This document shows, piece by piece, positions 36,301 through 45,587 of a stretch of 64,000 nt of DNA (within the stretch, counting starts at the first letter, position 1; each line of letters begins with the position of its first letter). The notes under the pieces were generated by a model, which worked only from the letters and a program-made list of their open reading frames with translations, was not told where the DNA came from and made no database searches. Source of the stretch: Flemingiibacterium sp045636265 (GTDB lineage: Bacteria > Bacillota > Clostridia > Oscillospirales > CAG-272); contig JAZTXD010000141.1 in the NCBI GenBank assembly GCA_045636265.1, positions 1 through 64,000 on the forward strand, given 5' to 3'. The translations under genes were made by a program, and so were the position numbers.

Positions 36301-39300
36301 TAAGTCTTCCTGCCGACGTTCTTGGAGGAGTATTCAAGAATAAGTTCGGTGTTGAGGCTACGGTTTATATCAATACTTTAGACAAGGAATTCGGTTTTGA
36401 TTTCGGAGTTGAGGTAAAGAATCTTTTTGAGTGTGAAGTAACTCTCATGCTCAAGCAGATTACAAGAAAGGGTGTAGAAAGATACTACCCCGATGAAGTT
36501 AAGGCATATCTCAGTCTGGATGCCGTAAAGGTTCCCCTGTTCGGTATTCCCGGTGTATTTATCACCGGAGGCGGCTTCGGTATTTCCGACCTTGCCGAAA
36601 CTCTTAAAGACAAGGACGAGGATGAGGGACTCTATTTTCCCACAATCTACGGACGTATTGACCTGAGCTTTGTGGAAATCTTTAATGGTGTATTTGAGGT
36701 TGAGTTTAACCTTGAACATGTTTCTCTCACCGGTGAGGTAACTCTCAATAACGATGACGACGGAAAGATTCTGAAGCTGGAGGCAGGCGCGAATATACGC
36801 TGGAAGCCAGACTTCAACATTAATATTTACGGAAACGGAACACTGCTCCAAGGACTTATGAAGGGCGGTATGACCGTAACTATCCGTAAGGATTACTTCT
36901 ACGTATACTATTATGCAACTCTTGGTGTCCCCGAATCCGTACCGCTGATAGGCGGCATGGAGCTTGGCGGAGTTGAAGCGGCAGGCTCGACCGACTTTAT
37001 TGGTGCTAACCTTAAGATTATCGGTATCAAGTTTGGCTTCATCTACTATTGGGGCGGAGACTGGGAAATAGGACAGGGAATCGATCTTAGCGGCAGAGGA
37101 GATGCTATAAAGGCATTTGACACCTCTTATTACGATGAGAACGGTAACTATGTTCAGTGTACTGCGCTTTATGGTACAAACCTGCGCCGACTCACTTCAA
37201 CAAAGGTTGACAGCGGCAGAGCAGGGGATATACTTATAAAGAAGGTATTTGATCCCACCGCAGAGGATGCACTCCTTCTTGAGGTGCCTTTTGACGGAGT
37301 TAAGTTCCCCACGGCTGAGGAAATCATTCTGCTCACTCCTTCGGGAAGACAGATCGAGATGATTCCCGATGACGGACAGGGCGGCGGTAACTTCCTTATC
37401 AATGACCGCGGTGAGGGTGCACAGAAGTATATTTACATCACTGTAACCGATAAGGAACTTCTCGAAGAGGGTGAATGGACACTCTCCATTGCTACTGACG
37501 GCGTAACTGTTTCTGATTTCGCGGTAAACGGCGTTGACGATCTTCCCGATCTTGCGGGTGTAACATACAGCTACGATGCGTCAAATCCCTATAAGCTTAC
37601 CGTAAACTATGATGTTGACGGTGAGAGCGATGTCCCCGGTGCGCTTGATGTTTATATCACAGAGAATCCGAATGCACTTTCAGGCCTTCGTCAGAACGTG
37701 GCAGACCCGAATACCGGTCTTATCTCGCTCGGACGTTTTGAACTCGAAAACATGCATGACGGAAGCGTGGTAGTTGATATTCCCGACACATTTATTAACG
37801 GTGAATATTACGTTGTATGCATGCTTTCACAGGATGTCGGCGGTATGTCGGTTGCGATGAATGAAACCGCGTTCACCTTCGAAAACGATAAGCTTCCCGA
37901 GAATGTTGACGATGTGACTATATCCTACGGCGGTGACGGCGATCTCCGTATTGAAATCGAGCGTGAAAACGACGTGGAATACAATGCATATCTCATACGC
38001 ATTCTCGACGAAAACATGAACGTTATAGAAAACGGCGTGTTTGAGCAGGAGGTTGGCGAGAAGTTCTATAACACACAGACCGGCGAATATGAGAACGATG
38101 TTTACTACTTCGGTGAGAACCAGGGACTTGTTGTCGGCAACACCTACTATGTTGCGATAGACACCGTAAGATACGAAGATGACAAGATTTATTACAGCAA
38201 CGAATCGGTATATTCCAATGCATTGGTAATGCCCGAAAAGCAGACTCCTGTGCTTCTCAGCGTTGAAAGCAATATTGATGACTCCAAGTCTGCACAGGGT
38301 GTTGATACCTTTGAGGCAACATATACCTTTGACAGAGATGTCTACTTCTTCATCGTGGCAGACACTCTCACAAAGTCTTACTCGACCGAATGCAAGAAGG
38401 TACACACAGTAAGCGTTCCGCTTATCGAGGGTGATCATGTAATCGACTTCTATGCTGTAACTCCCGAGTATGATACCACCGACAGCCGTATTCACGAGGA
38501 AGCTGCGTTCGCATTCGTAGTTGACACTACGGCACCTCTTCTGACGGTTGGTCAGGAGGCTTCGGCGAACATCGAAAAGGATGACGAATATACGGCAGTA
38601 AGCATGCAGAATGTGGTTGTCGGCGACGACGGACTTATAAGCTTCAGCGGTCTTACCGATCCGGATACTACCCTGACACTTGACGGCACAACTGACGGCA
38701 TTACCTTAAACAAGGACGGCTCGTTCACTGTCAGCCGCAAGATCACAGCAGACAGAAGCAAGACCGAGCTCAAGCTTGTTGCCGCTGATAAAGCCGGAAA
38801 CGAGACAACACTTCTCATACATCTTGTTACTCCTTCGCTTTCAGACTTCGGTTCTGTTGAGCTTACAGCAGATAAGGAAACTGCAATTGTTAACGATGTG
38901 AAGAAGATAACCATTCCCGTCGGAACAACAGTAAATCTCAGCGCGTTCGGCATATACGATTCAAACCGTGTTGCGCTTGAGGGGGATGACGTTTCGTGGA
39001 AGATTCTTTACGAGCAGAACATTATCAGCTTCAACGAGGGCACCTTGACGGCTCTCGTGCCCGGTGAAACCGCAATAAGCGTTATCTACGAGGTTGCCTC
39101 CTTTGAACTTGACGGACAGGTTCACAAGAGTACGCTTACCGACGTTATCGTTATTGAGGTAACCGAGCGCAAGGTAAGCGTTGGCGCTGGCGATGAAGGC
39201 GCTGAGGTAAGCGTTAACACTGTGAGAACCGACTTTGCAAGCTATTCAAAGATTGCAATTATCATTGATAAGGACGATATTTCATCGGTAACAACCGTGA

Positions 39301-39632
39301 TTGACGGTAAGGAAACCTTGTTCTACTATGCAGGTGACAATACTTATGTCGCATCCTTCGCAAACGGTACGGACGAGGAAGAAGTGCTCGCTAATCTTTC
39401 GATTACGGAGAGTGAAGATGAGGATGATAAAGCAGCGGTTCTTATCAAAGGCGACTACAATGGCGACGGAGCAGTTGACTTTATTGATATGAATCTCACT
39501 TTTGAAACATTCCACGGAAACACTCAAAGCGGACTTGACGCATCGTCGCTCATTCGCGGAGACGTAAACGGTGACGGCGTGATCAACGTTATTGACTCAC
39601 AGCTGATTCTCATGCACAAAATCGCTGGGTAA
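33375..39632 (+). CDS. Giant secreted protein with C-terminal dockerin (2085 residues)
   Basis: Signal peptide (MKLSKRIISILLVIFMMVPTL). Residues ~28-320 are a beta-rich N-terminal domain; ~320-780 are Ig-like units; 788-889 are 17 hexapeptide units (KPGDST or KPDDSN), a flexible linker; ~890-1330 are beta-rich (many aromatic strands); ~1330-2015 are fibronectin/Ig-like domains and a Big-type domain. The last 63 residues are a type I dockerin: GDYNGDGAVDFIDM and GDVNGDGVINVIDS are two calcium loops about 36 residues apart. It has no glycosidase motif I can see. The dockerin should bind a cohesin such as the one in the next gene. Ribosome site AAAGGAG. Confidence 0.85.
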   Translation: MKLSKRIISILLVIFMMVPTLAESAAALGIESLISGSVYKIANDYVRFAYDADTGAFSVETKEGHPQKTFDNNIPLLYNEAAARSNGTSYTTVRIDGKDYIFGQDYSYFGIETDLYTPVISNGGRLMSVSWGVKGYLITQNVIISEIEDSDLAGNVGIGYTVVNMNDTPGEVGIRLLLDNALDSKVDAPYVINSEIFSPTIVETEYSDMAGNMPQQLTYVDSLANTKKMAYAMLKGWSGESDTTPDKVIVGHWANLANTRYDYTPDASCDFSNYSNAHRVPDTATAIYWSEEQVAAGGSRTMEMLYGIGNFTADLSEEHLGMSVNVPSVKLNSKGDGYENGGEIELIITLDNSVDGAVDIITAQVDIFLEEGLTFKDSGLSEEKLTYGEYVGVEILNMGIPKGTVKTIKRTVVVSPEANLTSKNITVNVSATEYTSEIEWTQATYSSQKNVLVPGVDGVLPDVKMTSVSPKMVYTDGEKNITVSGDMEALKALKASTGWELYLIKGFHKVRIDKSTIAFPNETYKTITFSTDESLSVGDYKIELHLTDKQLKDELTSKVIAAEVLSVSDDERYRAQSYGLVAMVRFEKDNYPAYDFVSFISEEQLKQFEEGEFIGRGLKHDSITFDPETSEIMAVVRGKIRYMNENGKLFYQANTTDGDVTINNLLVYDGAEPLTMSIEGDWWSTQKDNTAVISGNGRIKVIGSITVWHNGWSLEGKDGVMSTLEAEDAEEAFTLQLGIGGSIIQYIGGLLIDLKYGQLTRDDDLYGISFGGKVSLPIKAKKQADASKPGDSTKPDDSNKPGDSTKPDDSNKPGDSTKPGDSTKPGDSTKPGDSTKPGDSTKPGDSTKPGDSTKPGDSTKPGDSTKPGDSTKPGDSTKPGDSTKPDDSNSGSGSSSGGNKVGLTLPSGDNPPQLTLTTSDSKLGQYVNSLGKIEDEPDDGEITAEIEDIIFGHKSYNEETGEYETGFVGINTSLSVSLPADVLGGVFKNKFGVEATVYINTLDKEFGFDFGVEVKNLFECEVTLMLKQITRKGVERYYPDEVKAYLSLDAVKVPLFGIPGVFITGGGFGISDLAETLKDKDEDEGLYFPTIYGRIDLSFVEIFNGVFEVEFNLEHVSLTGEVTLNNDDDGKILKLEAGANIRWKPDFNINIYGNGTLLQGLMKGGMTVTIRKDYFYVYYYATLGVPESVPLIGGMELGGVEAAGSTDFIGANLKIIGIKFGFIYYWGGDWEIGQGIDLSGRGDAIKAFDTSYYDENGNYVQCTALYGTNLRRLTSTKVDSGRAGDILIKKVFDPTAEDALLLEVPFDGVKFPTAEEIILLTPSGRQIEMIPDDGQGGGNFLINDRGEGAQKYIYITVTDKELLEEGEWTLSIATDGVTVSDFAVNGVDDLPDLAGVTYSYDASNPYKLTVNYDVDGESDVPGALDVYITENPNALSGLRQNVADPNTGLISLGRFELENMHDGSVVVDIPDTFINGEYYVVCMLSQDVGGMSVAMNETAFTFENDKLPENVDDVTISYGGDGDLRIEIERENDVEYNAYLIRILDENMNVIENGVFEQEVGEKFYNTQTGEYENDVYYFGENQGLVVGNTYYVAIDTVRYEDDKIYYSNESVYSNALVMPEKQTPVLLSVESNIDDSKSAQGVDTFEATYTFDRDVYFFIVADTLTKSYSTECKKVHTVSVPLIEGDHVIDFYAVTPEYDTTDSRIHEEAAFAFVVDTTAPLLTVGQEASANIEKDDEYTAVSMQNVVVGDDGLISFSGLTDPDTTLTLDGTTDGITLNKDGSFTVSRKITADRSKTELKLVAADKAGNETTLLIHLVTPSLSDFGSVELTADKETAIVNDVKKITIPVGTTVNLSAFGIYDSNRVALEGDDVSWKILYEQNIISFNEGTLTALVPGETAISVIYEVASFELDGQVHKSTLTDVIVIEVTERKVSVGAGDEGAEVSVNTVRTDFASYSKIAIIIDKDDISSVTTVIDGKETLFYYAGDNTYVASFANGTDEEEVLANLSITESEDEDDKAAVLIKGDYNGDGAVDFIDMNLTFETFHGNTQSGLDASSLIRGDVNGDGVINVIDSQLILMHKIAG
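35736..36041 (+). repeat. Seventeen 18-bp coding tandem repeats (KPGDST linker)
   Basis: Units 1-17 are 18 bases each with no gap: 14 encode KPGDST and three encode KPDDSN (units 2, 4 and 17). Units differ mainly at third positions, and some neighbours are identical at DNA level, which points to recent copying by slippage or unequal exchange. Confidence 0.95.
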
Positions 39633-39641
39633 GGAGACGGT

Positions 39642-41309
39642 ATGAAAAAAATAATCAGTTTAATACTTTGCATAGCGATGATCTCGTCACTTTTCATTGT
39701 GACGACGGCGGCAGACGAGGACAGCGGCGTAAGCTACAGCATAGCACTTGAGGCTTCAAGGCCTGCAAGCGGTACGTCCTATCAGATTGGTGAAACGGTA
39801 ACAGTAACTGTTGCCGTTTCCACCAAGGATGCTATGGGACAAACAGATCCGGATCTGATTCCGGCACCGATATACGCATTTAACGGTGTGCTGAATTATG
39901 ACCCGTTTCTGCTCAGCGTAAAGGATTTTGTTATCCCGAGTGATTTCAAATCCATGATGTATAAAAACGATGATTTGGCAGGAAAGGTGTCATTCAGTTA
40001 TCTTTGTTCAAATGTGGGCTCTGAGCTTGCAGGCACAAAAGTAAGTGCGGATTTCATTCTGATAAAGGTAAACTTTACCACTCTCAAGGACGGTACATCT
40101 GCTGTATCACTTTCCGATATGCTGTTCACAGATAAGTCTGCCGGAACAAGACCGATTGTTTCATCAACCACAAAGGCTGATATAAGCATAGGTACCGGCG
40201 AGACGGTGGCAGATGCACAGACTCTTGCCAAAAGCATAGCCGATGCAAAAGAAGAACTTGAGGCAGCTGTTATGAATCCTTCAGCCGAATTGGTTTATCC
40301 CGCATTTTCGGTCACAAAGGCTGCGCATGATGCGCTTGACGAGGCGATAAAATTGGCTGAGGAGGCGCTTTCTGCTGCTATACTTCCCGACGAGTTTTTG
40401 GAGGCGGAAAACGCTCTTTCAAGCGCTCTTCGTGCATATGAGGCTGCCAAGGTTTACGGCAAAGCGCCCGGCGGTTCCGGAGGACTTCTCCCCGGACTGA
40501 CAGAAAAACAGACAATAGAGGTTACCGCTTCTGCTATAGGAAACGGAAAGATCCTTAACGGCTATGAAAATCAGCTTGTGCGTTACGGTACATCGGTAAC
40601 TGTAATGGCAATTCCGGAGGACGGATATGAGGTTGAAAAGGTCGTTGTAAACGGAAAGCAGTATTCCGCTGATGATATTGTTACCATTGCAAGTGTAACT
40701 GCAAAAACTCACATTGAGTTTTACTTCAGAGAAAAAGCGGAAGAACCGAAAGCACCTCGCTTTACTGACGTTGCACCCGGCAGCTGGTATTTCGATGCGG
40801 TTGAAAAGATAGCCGAAATGGGACTTTTTGCCGGAACGAGTGAAACAGAATTCTCGCCGGATATGCCTATGACACGTGCAATGCTTGTAACCGTGCTTCA
40901 CCGACTTGATGGCAAGCCATCTGTAAGTGCAGATGTAAAGTTTGGGGATGTTGCTCCGGGTGAATGGTACACGGATGCGATTGCATGGGCGAGCACAAAC
41001 GGTATCGTTAACGGCTACACTGCTGACACCTTCGGTACAAACGACAGCATCAGCCGCCAGGATATGGTGACTATACTTTACCGCTATTTAAGGTATAAGG
41101 GCTTGACACCGGCTGCTGGGGCGGCTCTCGATGCGTACACAGATGCGAATATGCTCAGCGATTACGCAAAGCCTGCTATGGAGTGGGCAAACGCTACCGG
41201 TCTTGTAAAGGGTACAAGCGATACCACGCTTTCGCCAAAAGATAATTGTACAAGAGCACAGGTAGCAACGATAATTTTACGTTATACGGAAAATATCAGC
41301 GCAAACTGA
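39642..41309 (+). CDS. Cohesin-like and SLH-domain anchoring protein (single-cohesin scaffoldin)
   Basis: A 555-residue secreted protein. After a signal peptide (MKKIISLILCIAMISSLFIV) comes a cohesin-like beta-sandwich at ~30-186: SYQIGETVTVTVAV, IYAFNGVLNYDPFLLSVKDF, GKVSFSYLC, FILIKVNFTT and a closing ADISIG strand. Next is a helical segment (~195-270), a short beta repeat (~290-365, GYEVEKVVVNG) and three SLH units (~372-550) with FTDVAPGSWYFDAVEK, FGDVAPGEWYTDAIAWA and YTDANMLSDYAKPAMEWA. The order cohesin-SLH resembles the small cell-surface anchoring scaffoldins (OlpA type). It probably fixes the dockerin protein next door to the wall. Domain identity is by eye; the cohesin call should be tested by structure comparison. 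Confidence 0.8.
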   Translation: MKKIISLILCIAMISSLFIVTTAADEDSGVSYSIALEASRPASGTSYQIGETVTVTVAVSTKDAMGQTDPDLIPAPIYAFNGVLNYDPFLLSVKDFVIPSDFKSMMYKNDDLAGKVSFSYLCSNVGSELAGTKVSADFILIKVNFTTLKDGTSAVSLSDMLFTDKSAGTRPIVSSTTKADISIGTGETVADAQTLAKSIADAKEELEAAVMNPSAELVYPAFSVTKAAHDALDEAIKLAEEALSAAILPDEFLEAENALSSALRAYEAAKVYGKAPGGSGGLLPGLTEKQTIEVTASAIGNGKILNGYENQLVRYGTSVTVMAIPEDGYEVEKVVVNGKQYSADDIVTIASVTAKTHIEFYFREKAEEPKAPRFTDVAPGSWYFDAVEKIAEMGLFAGTSETEFSPDMPMTRAMLVTVLHRLDGKPSVSADVKFGDVAPGEWYTDAIAWASTNGIVNGYTADTFGTNDSISRQDMVTILYRYLRYKGLTPAAGAALDAYTDANMLSDYAKPAMEWANATGLVKGTSDTTLSPKDNCTRAQVATIILRYTENISAN

Positions 41310-41311
41310 TA

Positions 41312-41344
41312 AAAATGCTCCTCACTTTTTGTGGGGAGCATTTT
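41312..41344 (+). terminator. Terminator of the surface-protein operon
   Basis: A 14-bp stem with one G-T pair (41312-41325 with 41331-41344), A-rich before and T-rich after. Confidence 0.85.
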
Positions 41345-41448
41345 ACATCTTCTGCATTTTTATTTGCTTTTATAAAATTATGCCGTTCCTTAGGTTATAG
41401 TTTTTTAGGAATTCTTACTTTCATCATATCCTACAGAAAAATCAAATC

Positions 41449-41598
41449 CCATAAGTGGACGAATCTGCTGTCACCCCCTATTCCGCTTACGAAAAAGCCA
41501 CCGCTTTCGCGGTGGCTTTTATGGTGGAAACAACCGGAATCGAACCAGTGACCCCTTGCATGTCAAGCAAGTACGTGAGCCGGATGAACTATGCTTCC
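41449..41598. repeat. Left direct repeat of the island (attL-like)
   Basis: Matches 60492-60642 over about 150 bases. It includes the CCATAAGTGG start, the GCTTACGAAAAA segment, the GCCACCGC/GCGGTGGC terminator (41497-41516) and a 77-base tRNA-Val-like sequence. The outer 50 bases are diverged; the terminator and the tRNA 3' half are nearly identical. Confidence 0.85.
41522..41598 (-). pseudogene. Degenerate tRNA-Val (GAC) copy
   Basis: Full 77-base length with CCA end, intact acceptor stem, anticodon stem-loop (TTGACAT) and T-arm. The D-arm region differs from the intact gene at 7 of 15 positions, and two of four D-stem pairs are lost. It is therefore probably not a working tRNA. Confidence 0.75.
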
Positions 41599-41655
41599 AA
41601 AGCAGACAAGGAATATTGATTGTTCTGGTAGCGAAACAGAATTTTTCTCGTCTGA

Positions 41656-41805
41656 TTATTTATATTAGCTGAAGATGGCTATGTGGTTTTTTCGGATTGT
41701 TCTGTTGTAGGTGAAGAATATAGCGAAAATGGCTTGGCGCCATATGCTGTTGCCATTCATATCGTGTATTTTGATGAAAGAAATATTTTGAGAATAGCAC
41801 ATTAA
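41656..41805 (+). pseudogene. Possible C-terminal gene remnant
   Basis: A 49-codon open stretch with no start and no ribosome site, reading protein-like as EDGYVVFSDCSVVGEEYSEN and ending DERNILRIAH. It may be the tail of a gene cut off when the island formed. I cannot name the family. Confidence 0.3.
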
Positions 41806-41946
41806 CAGTTGAAAAGTTAGTGTAGTGGAACGTATCTAAGAATATAACAATTTGAAATAACTGAATTGTTCAATTTAAAAATGCTTAATCCTTGGAGATG
41901 TAAACACTTATTTTGCACTCACTTGCAGACATTTTATTGTTTTACC

Positions 41947-41975
41947 TTGAAATTGCTTTAATTATGTGATATAAT
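41947..41975 (+). promoter_or_regulatory. Promoter of the dynamin-like gene cluster
   Basis: TTGAAA (41947-41952), 17-base spacer, TATAAT (41970-41975). Confidence 0.75.
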
Positions 41976-42032
41976 AATGTTATACATTTCCCTCATTCTA
42001 AAACAATATCACTTGAAAGGATATATCGTTAT

Positions 42033-43778
42033 ATGAACCAGTCTAATCTTACAAAAATTTCTTCAACAATGGAACAGTCTGTTATCAGAAAATATACTAA
42101 AAATTCAGCGAAGTCGTTATATGATCAGTATAAATCGCAAATCAAAGAGATCGATGAAATAATCGAAACTACTGTTGCGAATTCGAAGGATACTTTGAAG
42201 GTTGTTATATTAGGCGAAGTGAAAGCCGGCAAATCAACGTTGATAAATGCATTACTTCAAAACAAAGTGGCATTTACTAACGTAACCGAGGCTACCACTG
42301 TTGTTTCGGAAATAACACATTCAAGCAGCAATAAAACTACGTTAATAAAAAAAGACGGTTCCCGCACTGAATTCAATACACTTTCAGAGCTTCACACCTA
42401 CATGGAAGAAAGTATGAATAATCTCGATAAATTGAACGATGTAGTGAAAATTGAAATCAAGAAGAATATTGACCGGCTCAAATCAATCACCGTTGTCGAT
42501 ACTCCCGGCTTAAATACTATAACAGCTTCAAACGCTGCAAGGACAAATGACTATATTGCCAATGCAGACATTATTCTTTGGGTTATGAACTGCCATCATT
42601 TAGGACAAAGTGATGTTACTGACAGCATTGAGCGTGTAAGTGAATTTGGCAAACCTATCATCTGTGTACTTAACCGTATAGATGAGCTTACATCTTCCAC
42701 ACCGGCGCGCTTAATTGAATATGTTGATGATGAGATTGGGTATTTATTTGAAAAAATTATAGCGGTTAGTGGTCAAAAAGCATGGAATGGTTACATAAAC
42801 AATGATCCACAATTGATTACTGAATCTAATATAAATCAGTTATATGATTATATATGCTCGAACATCGCAAATCAAGCCGACAAGGTGCATGAAGATTCAA
42901 TTCAGAAGACAATAGACGCATCCACAGCAAGGGATATATCAATACATAAAAAAGCATATGAAAGCCTTAAGGCATTAAGTAGTTCTGTAGACGAGCAAAG
43001 TAACTCGCTCAAAAATATTAGTATAATGGCAAAAAATGATATGGACAGCCGTATTACACGGTGGGTGAGTAATGAGTTCTTTGTCAAGGAAAAAAATTTG
43101 CTTAGTCAGTGCAGAACTTTAGAAGAGTTTAACAAGCAGGCAAGCATCATACTGTCCAGTGATTCACTGAATACACAAATAAAAGCTAAACTTGATGAGT
43201 TAAGTCAAATACTGTTTAACGATTGGCAAGAAGGGGTACGTGAAAATATCAGTAAACTGAACACGTCGCTTTCGCTTTATCATACACAAGTAGACAATGA
43301 CCAAATTACCGATACATCAAGCAAAAAAGGTGCCGCTCTTGACAGTACGGTTAATACTGCGGTAGCAGGAGCTGCTGTTGGTGCCGGAGGTGCTGCTATA
43401 CTCGCACTTTCACCGTATATGACATTTATGGTAGCCTGTCCTCCGCTCTTGCTTACAGGAGCAATTGCCGGCGCAGTGCTCGGTATAGGATCCTATGCCA
43501 TGAAAGGCTTGAAAAACTCGAGCGAACTCAAGCACAAAATGGCGTTAAAGTGTGACGAAATTGAATTGCAGGTAAAACATACGATGGAAATGTCCATCGT
43601 TCCAAAGATGAGAGCTGAATTATATAGACTTAATCAGCAATATTATGATTGTGCTGAGGCAAATATTATGACAGTATATACAGACTATGGTACATCGGAG
43701 CAGCGTGTGAAAGAGGAGCTTGCTTCACTGTGTGATTATATCGAACAAATGGAATTTAATATTTCGAATAGGATGTAA
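42033..43778 (+). CDS. Dynamin-like GTPase with C-terminal membrane hairpin
   Basis: A 581-residue bacterial dynamin-like protein. GTPase motifs are G1 GEVKAGKST (~61-69), the G2 threonine in TEATTVV, G3 DTPG (~156), and G4 NRID (~213). A long helical stalk follows (~280-440), then a hydrophobic paddle or hairpin at ~445-490 (VAGAAVGAGGAAILALSPYM and LLLTGAIAGAVLGIGSY), and a helical end. Such proteins bend, fuse or repair membranes, and several act in phage defence. It is the first of three tightly spaced genes, 12 bases before the next. Codon use is A+T-rich compared with the left flank. Confidence 0.88.
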   Translation: MNQSNLTKISSTMEQSVIRKYTKNSAKSLYDQYKSQIKEIDEIIETTVANSKDTLKVVILGEVKAGKSTLINALLQNKVAFTNVTEATTVVSEITHSSSNKTTLIKKDGSRTEFNTLSELHTYMEESMNNLDKLNDVVKIEIKKNIDRLKSITVVDTPGLNTITASNAARTNDYIANADIILWVMNCHHLGQSDVTDSIERVSEFGKPIICVLNRIDELTSSTPARLIEYVDDEIGYLFEKIIAVSGQKAWNGYINNDPQLITESNINQLYDYICSNIANQADKVHEDSIQKTIDASTARDISIHKKAYESLKALSSSVDEQSNSLKNISIMAKNDMDSRITRWVSNEFFVKEKNLLSQCRTLEEFNKQASIILSSDSLNTQIKAKLDELSQILFNDWQEGVRENISKLNTSLSLYHTQVDNDQITDTSSKKGAALDSTVNTAVAGAAVGAGGAAILALSPYMTFMVACPPLLLTGAIAGAVLGIGSYAMKGLKNSSELKHKMALKCDEIELQVKHTMEMSIVPKMRAELYRLNQQYYDCAEANIMTVYTDYGTSEQRVKEELASLCDYIEQMEFNISNRM

Positions 43779-43790
43779 GGTTTAACAGAC

Positions 43791-45587
43791 ATGGGAACAG
43801 AAATATCGCTTATTTGTGATTCAAGAACAACCGCTAATATTAGGCAGTTAATCAAAGATGGTAATTTGCGTGAAGGCAGTGAGTGCATTTTAAAACGCGC
43901 CACAAAAGAGATAACAACAAAAAAATTTGATGTTATTTATGTTTTTTCGAAAAACGTAGAAATCGGTCACTTACCCACCGGTTTTGTTGAACAAGTAAAT
44001 AATGATCCAACATACAAGTACAAATATTTTACAATAAAATCGATTTGTGGTACTTCAGATGGGTTTGATATTGTTCTTCAATACATCAAAATATCGTCAG
44101 TTTCTCCAGGTTTTGAAGGGGTGCAACCATATGATTCATCAACCAATTCAACTTTGAATGTTGCGACAACTAAATCCACTCCGGTATCTTCCAGTACTTC
44201 ATCTAAATATGAAACCAAGTCCTCAAGTTCTCCTACAAGTAATCATAGCATAGCATATAAATCGGAATACATATCTCCACAGAAAGGTCAATCTACGATG
44301 ACTCAAAATTACACAAAACAGTTTGAAAAATTTATCGAACAGCTTACGAATGATATATGCAAAACTGTACTTCGTGATGCGCTTTCAAAATTCCAGCAGG
44401 AATTATCAAACAGCACCAATATATTGAACAAATGCGTTTCAGCAACCTCAACACAATTAAACAAAGCTTTAGAAAATAACCAAGAAGTGTTTTCAAAAGA
44501 AGCAGACGGCGTATTGACGTTGCTAACACAAACAGTATCGGCATTTGATAAGACCTTAGTCGATTCTGCTGAATCTTTTAAAGTTACCTCAAATGATTGC
44601 GCAAAAAAAATAGATAACACTGTTTGTGATTTGATTTCCACTTTTGAAAAATCCACTTCTGCTTCTGCCAAACAGTTTGATGGTGATTTAACCAATGCTA
44701 TATCCAAGATCGAATCTTCGACCGGCGAATTCATAGATGATTTTGATCATCTCACACAAAAGCTGAAGTATGTAAACGATGAACTCTCAATAGCCGCAGA
44801 AAACATTTCGAACTCCACAGAAGCATTACCGGAGCTTACAAAAGCGATTACAGCAAATACCGAGTATTGCAGTGCGGCACTTGACAAGTTGGCAGAACAA
44901 GAATCGGATCTCGGCAAAATAATTAAAGCTAACTATGATGCGGCCTTGGAACTCTATGCAAATGATATCGAAAGCCATTTTAAGTTGGCAATTGCTTCAT
45001 ACTCAGAGGAAGTAAAAAACATCACAAATGCCCAGCTAACAACTTTTGAGGCGCTACTGAAAAAGGCGTTTGACAATTCAAATTCGGACACAACGAAGGC
45101 GTTTCAGAAACTTGAAGAACAGTGGGAAAAGAAAATTGAATTGCTTAACAAATCCTTTGAAGAGCGCACAGTTAAGTTAACTGCTCAGACTGCTGATATA
45201 TTGGAGAAAAAAGCAACCGAAATTTCAAGTATTTCTAAAAATCAGGCAAACAATCTGCAACAACAGCTTCAAAATTTTATCAAGGAAATTAATCCTAACG
45301 AAAAATTCAACAAATTTACCGCCGATATGGAAGGTATGCAAAAAAGCGTTCAGAACTTTACACAAAATAATCTGCACTATGTCAACGAATCCAGACGGTC
45401 TATTGAATCTTTCATTAGTCAGATCAAAACGGCGTTCAACAAATTTAATGCTTCAAATGAAGTGAAAAAAATAGGAAAGATCAATAAGTTAGCTATCGCT
45501 ATTCTTATATTCCAGATAATCAATTTTGCAGGACTGTTAGGACTTGCATATCTTTTATTAACACACATGGGAATACTGAATATATGA
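43791..45587 (+). CDS. HIRAN-like, coiled-coil, tail-anchored membrane protein
   Basis: A 598-residue protein. Residues ~1-105 resemble a HIRAN domain: a REGSECILKRA segment, FDVIYVFSKNVEIGHLPTGFV (the I-G-x-L-P element) and a final beta strand. A Ser/Thr-rich linker runs to ~165. Residues ~175-560 are almost wholly helical and heptad-like, with many alanine, lysine and glutamine residues, as in long coiled coils resembling bacterial signalling or tethering rods. One membrane helix (AIAILIFQIINFAGLLGLAY) is at the C-terminus. The stop overlaps the start of the following GTPase by four bases (ATGA), so stoichiometric co-expression with the GTPases is likely. HIRAN assignment is inference. Confidence 0.7.
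   Translation: MGTEISLICDSRTTANIRQLIKDGNLREGSECILKRATKEITTKKFDVIYVFSKNVEIGHLPTGFVEQVNNDPTYKYKYFTIKSICGTSDGFDIVLQYIKISSVSPGFEGVQPYDSSTNSTLNVATTKSTPVSSSTSSKYETKSSSSPTSNHSIAYKSEYISPQKGQSTMTQNYTKQFEKFIEQLTNDICKTVLRDALSKFQQELSNSTNILNKCVSATSTQLNKALENNQEVFSKEADGVLTLLTQTVSAFDKTLVDSAESFKVTSNDCAKKIDNTVCDLISTFEKSTSASAKQFDGDLTNAISKIESSTGEFIDDFDHLTQKLKYVNDELSIAAENISNSTEALPELTKAITANTEYCSAALDKLAEQESDLGKIIKANYDAALELYANDIESHFKLAIASYSEEVKNITNAQLTTFEALLKKAFDNSNSDTTKAFQKLEEQWEKKIELLNKSFEERTVKLTAQTADILEKKATEISSISKNQANNLQQQLQNFIKEINPNEKFNKFTADMEGMQKSVQNFTQNNLHYVNESRRSIESFISQIKTAFNKFNASNEVKKIGKINKLAIAILIFQIINFAGLLGLAYLLLTHMGILNI

Larger units (their letters stand above)
41345..42032. other. Gene-free junction: left island repeat and A+T-rich leader
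   Basis: Contains the left copy of the tRNA-Val/terminator repeat (41449-41598), a 50-codon open stretch without a start (41656-41805) that looks like the end of a lost gene, and the promoter of the first dynamin-like gene. I see nothing else. Confidence 0.6.

Noticed and set aside
33375..41309. A full cellulosome locus
   Set aside because: Only one dockerin and one cohesin are present and I see no carbohydrate-active enzyme domain in these proteins.
41522..41598. A second functional tRNA-Val
   Set aside because: Two of the four D-stem pairs are lost and changes are concentrated in the D-arm.
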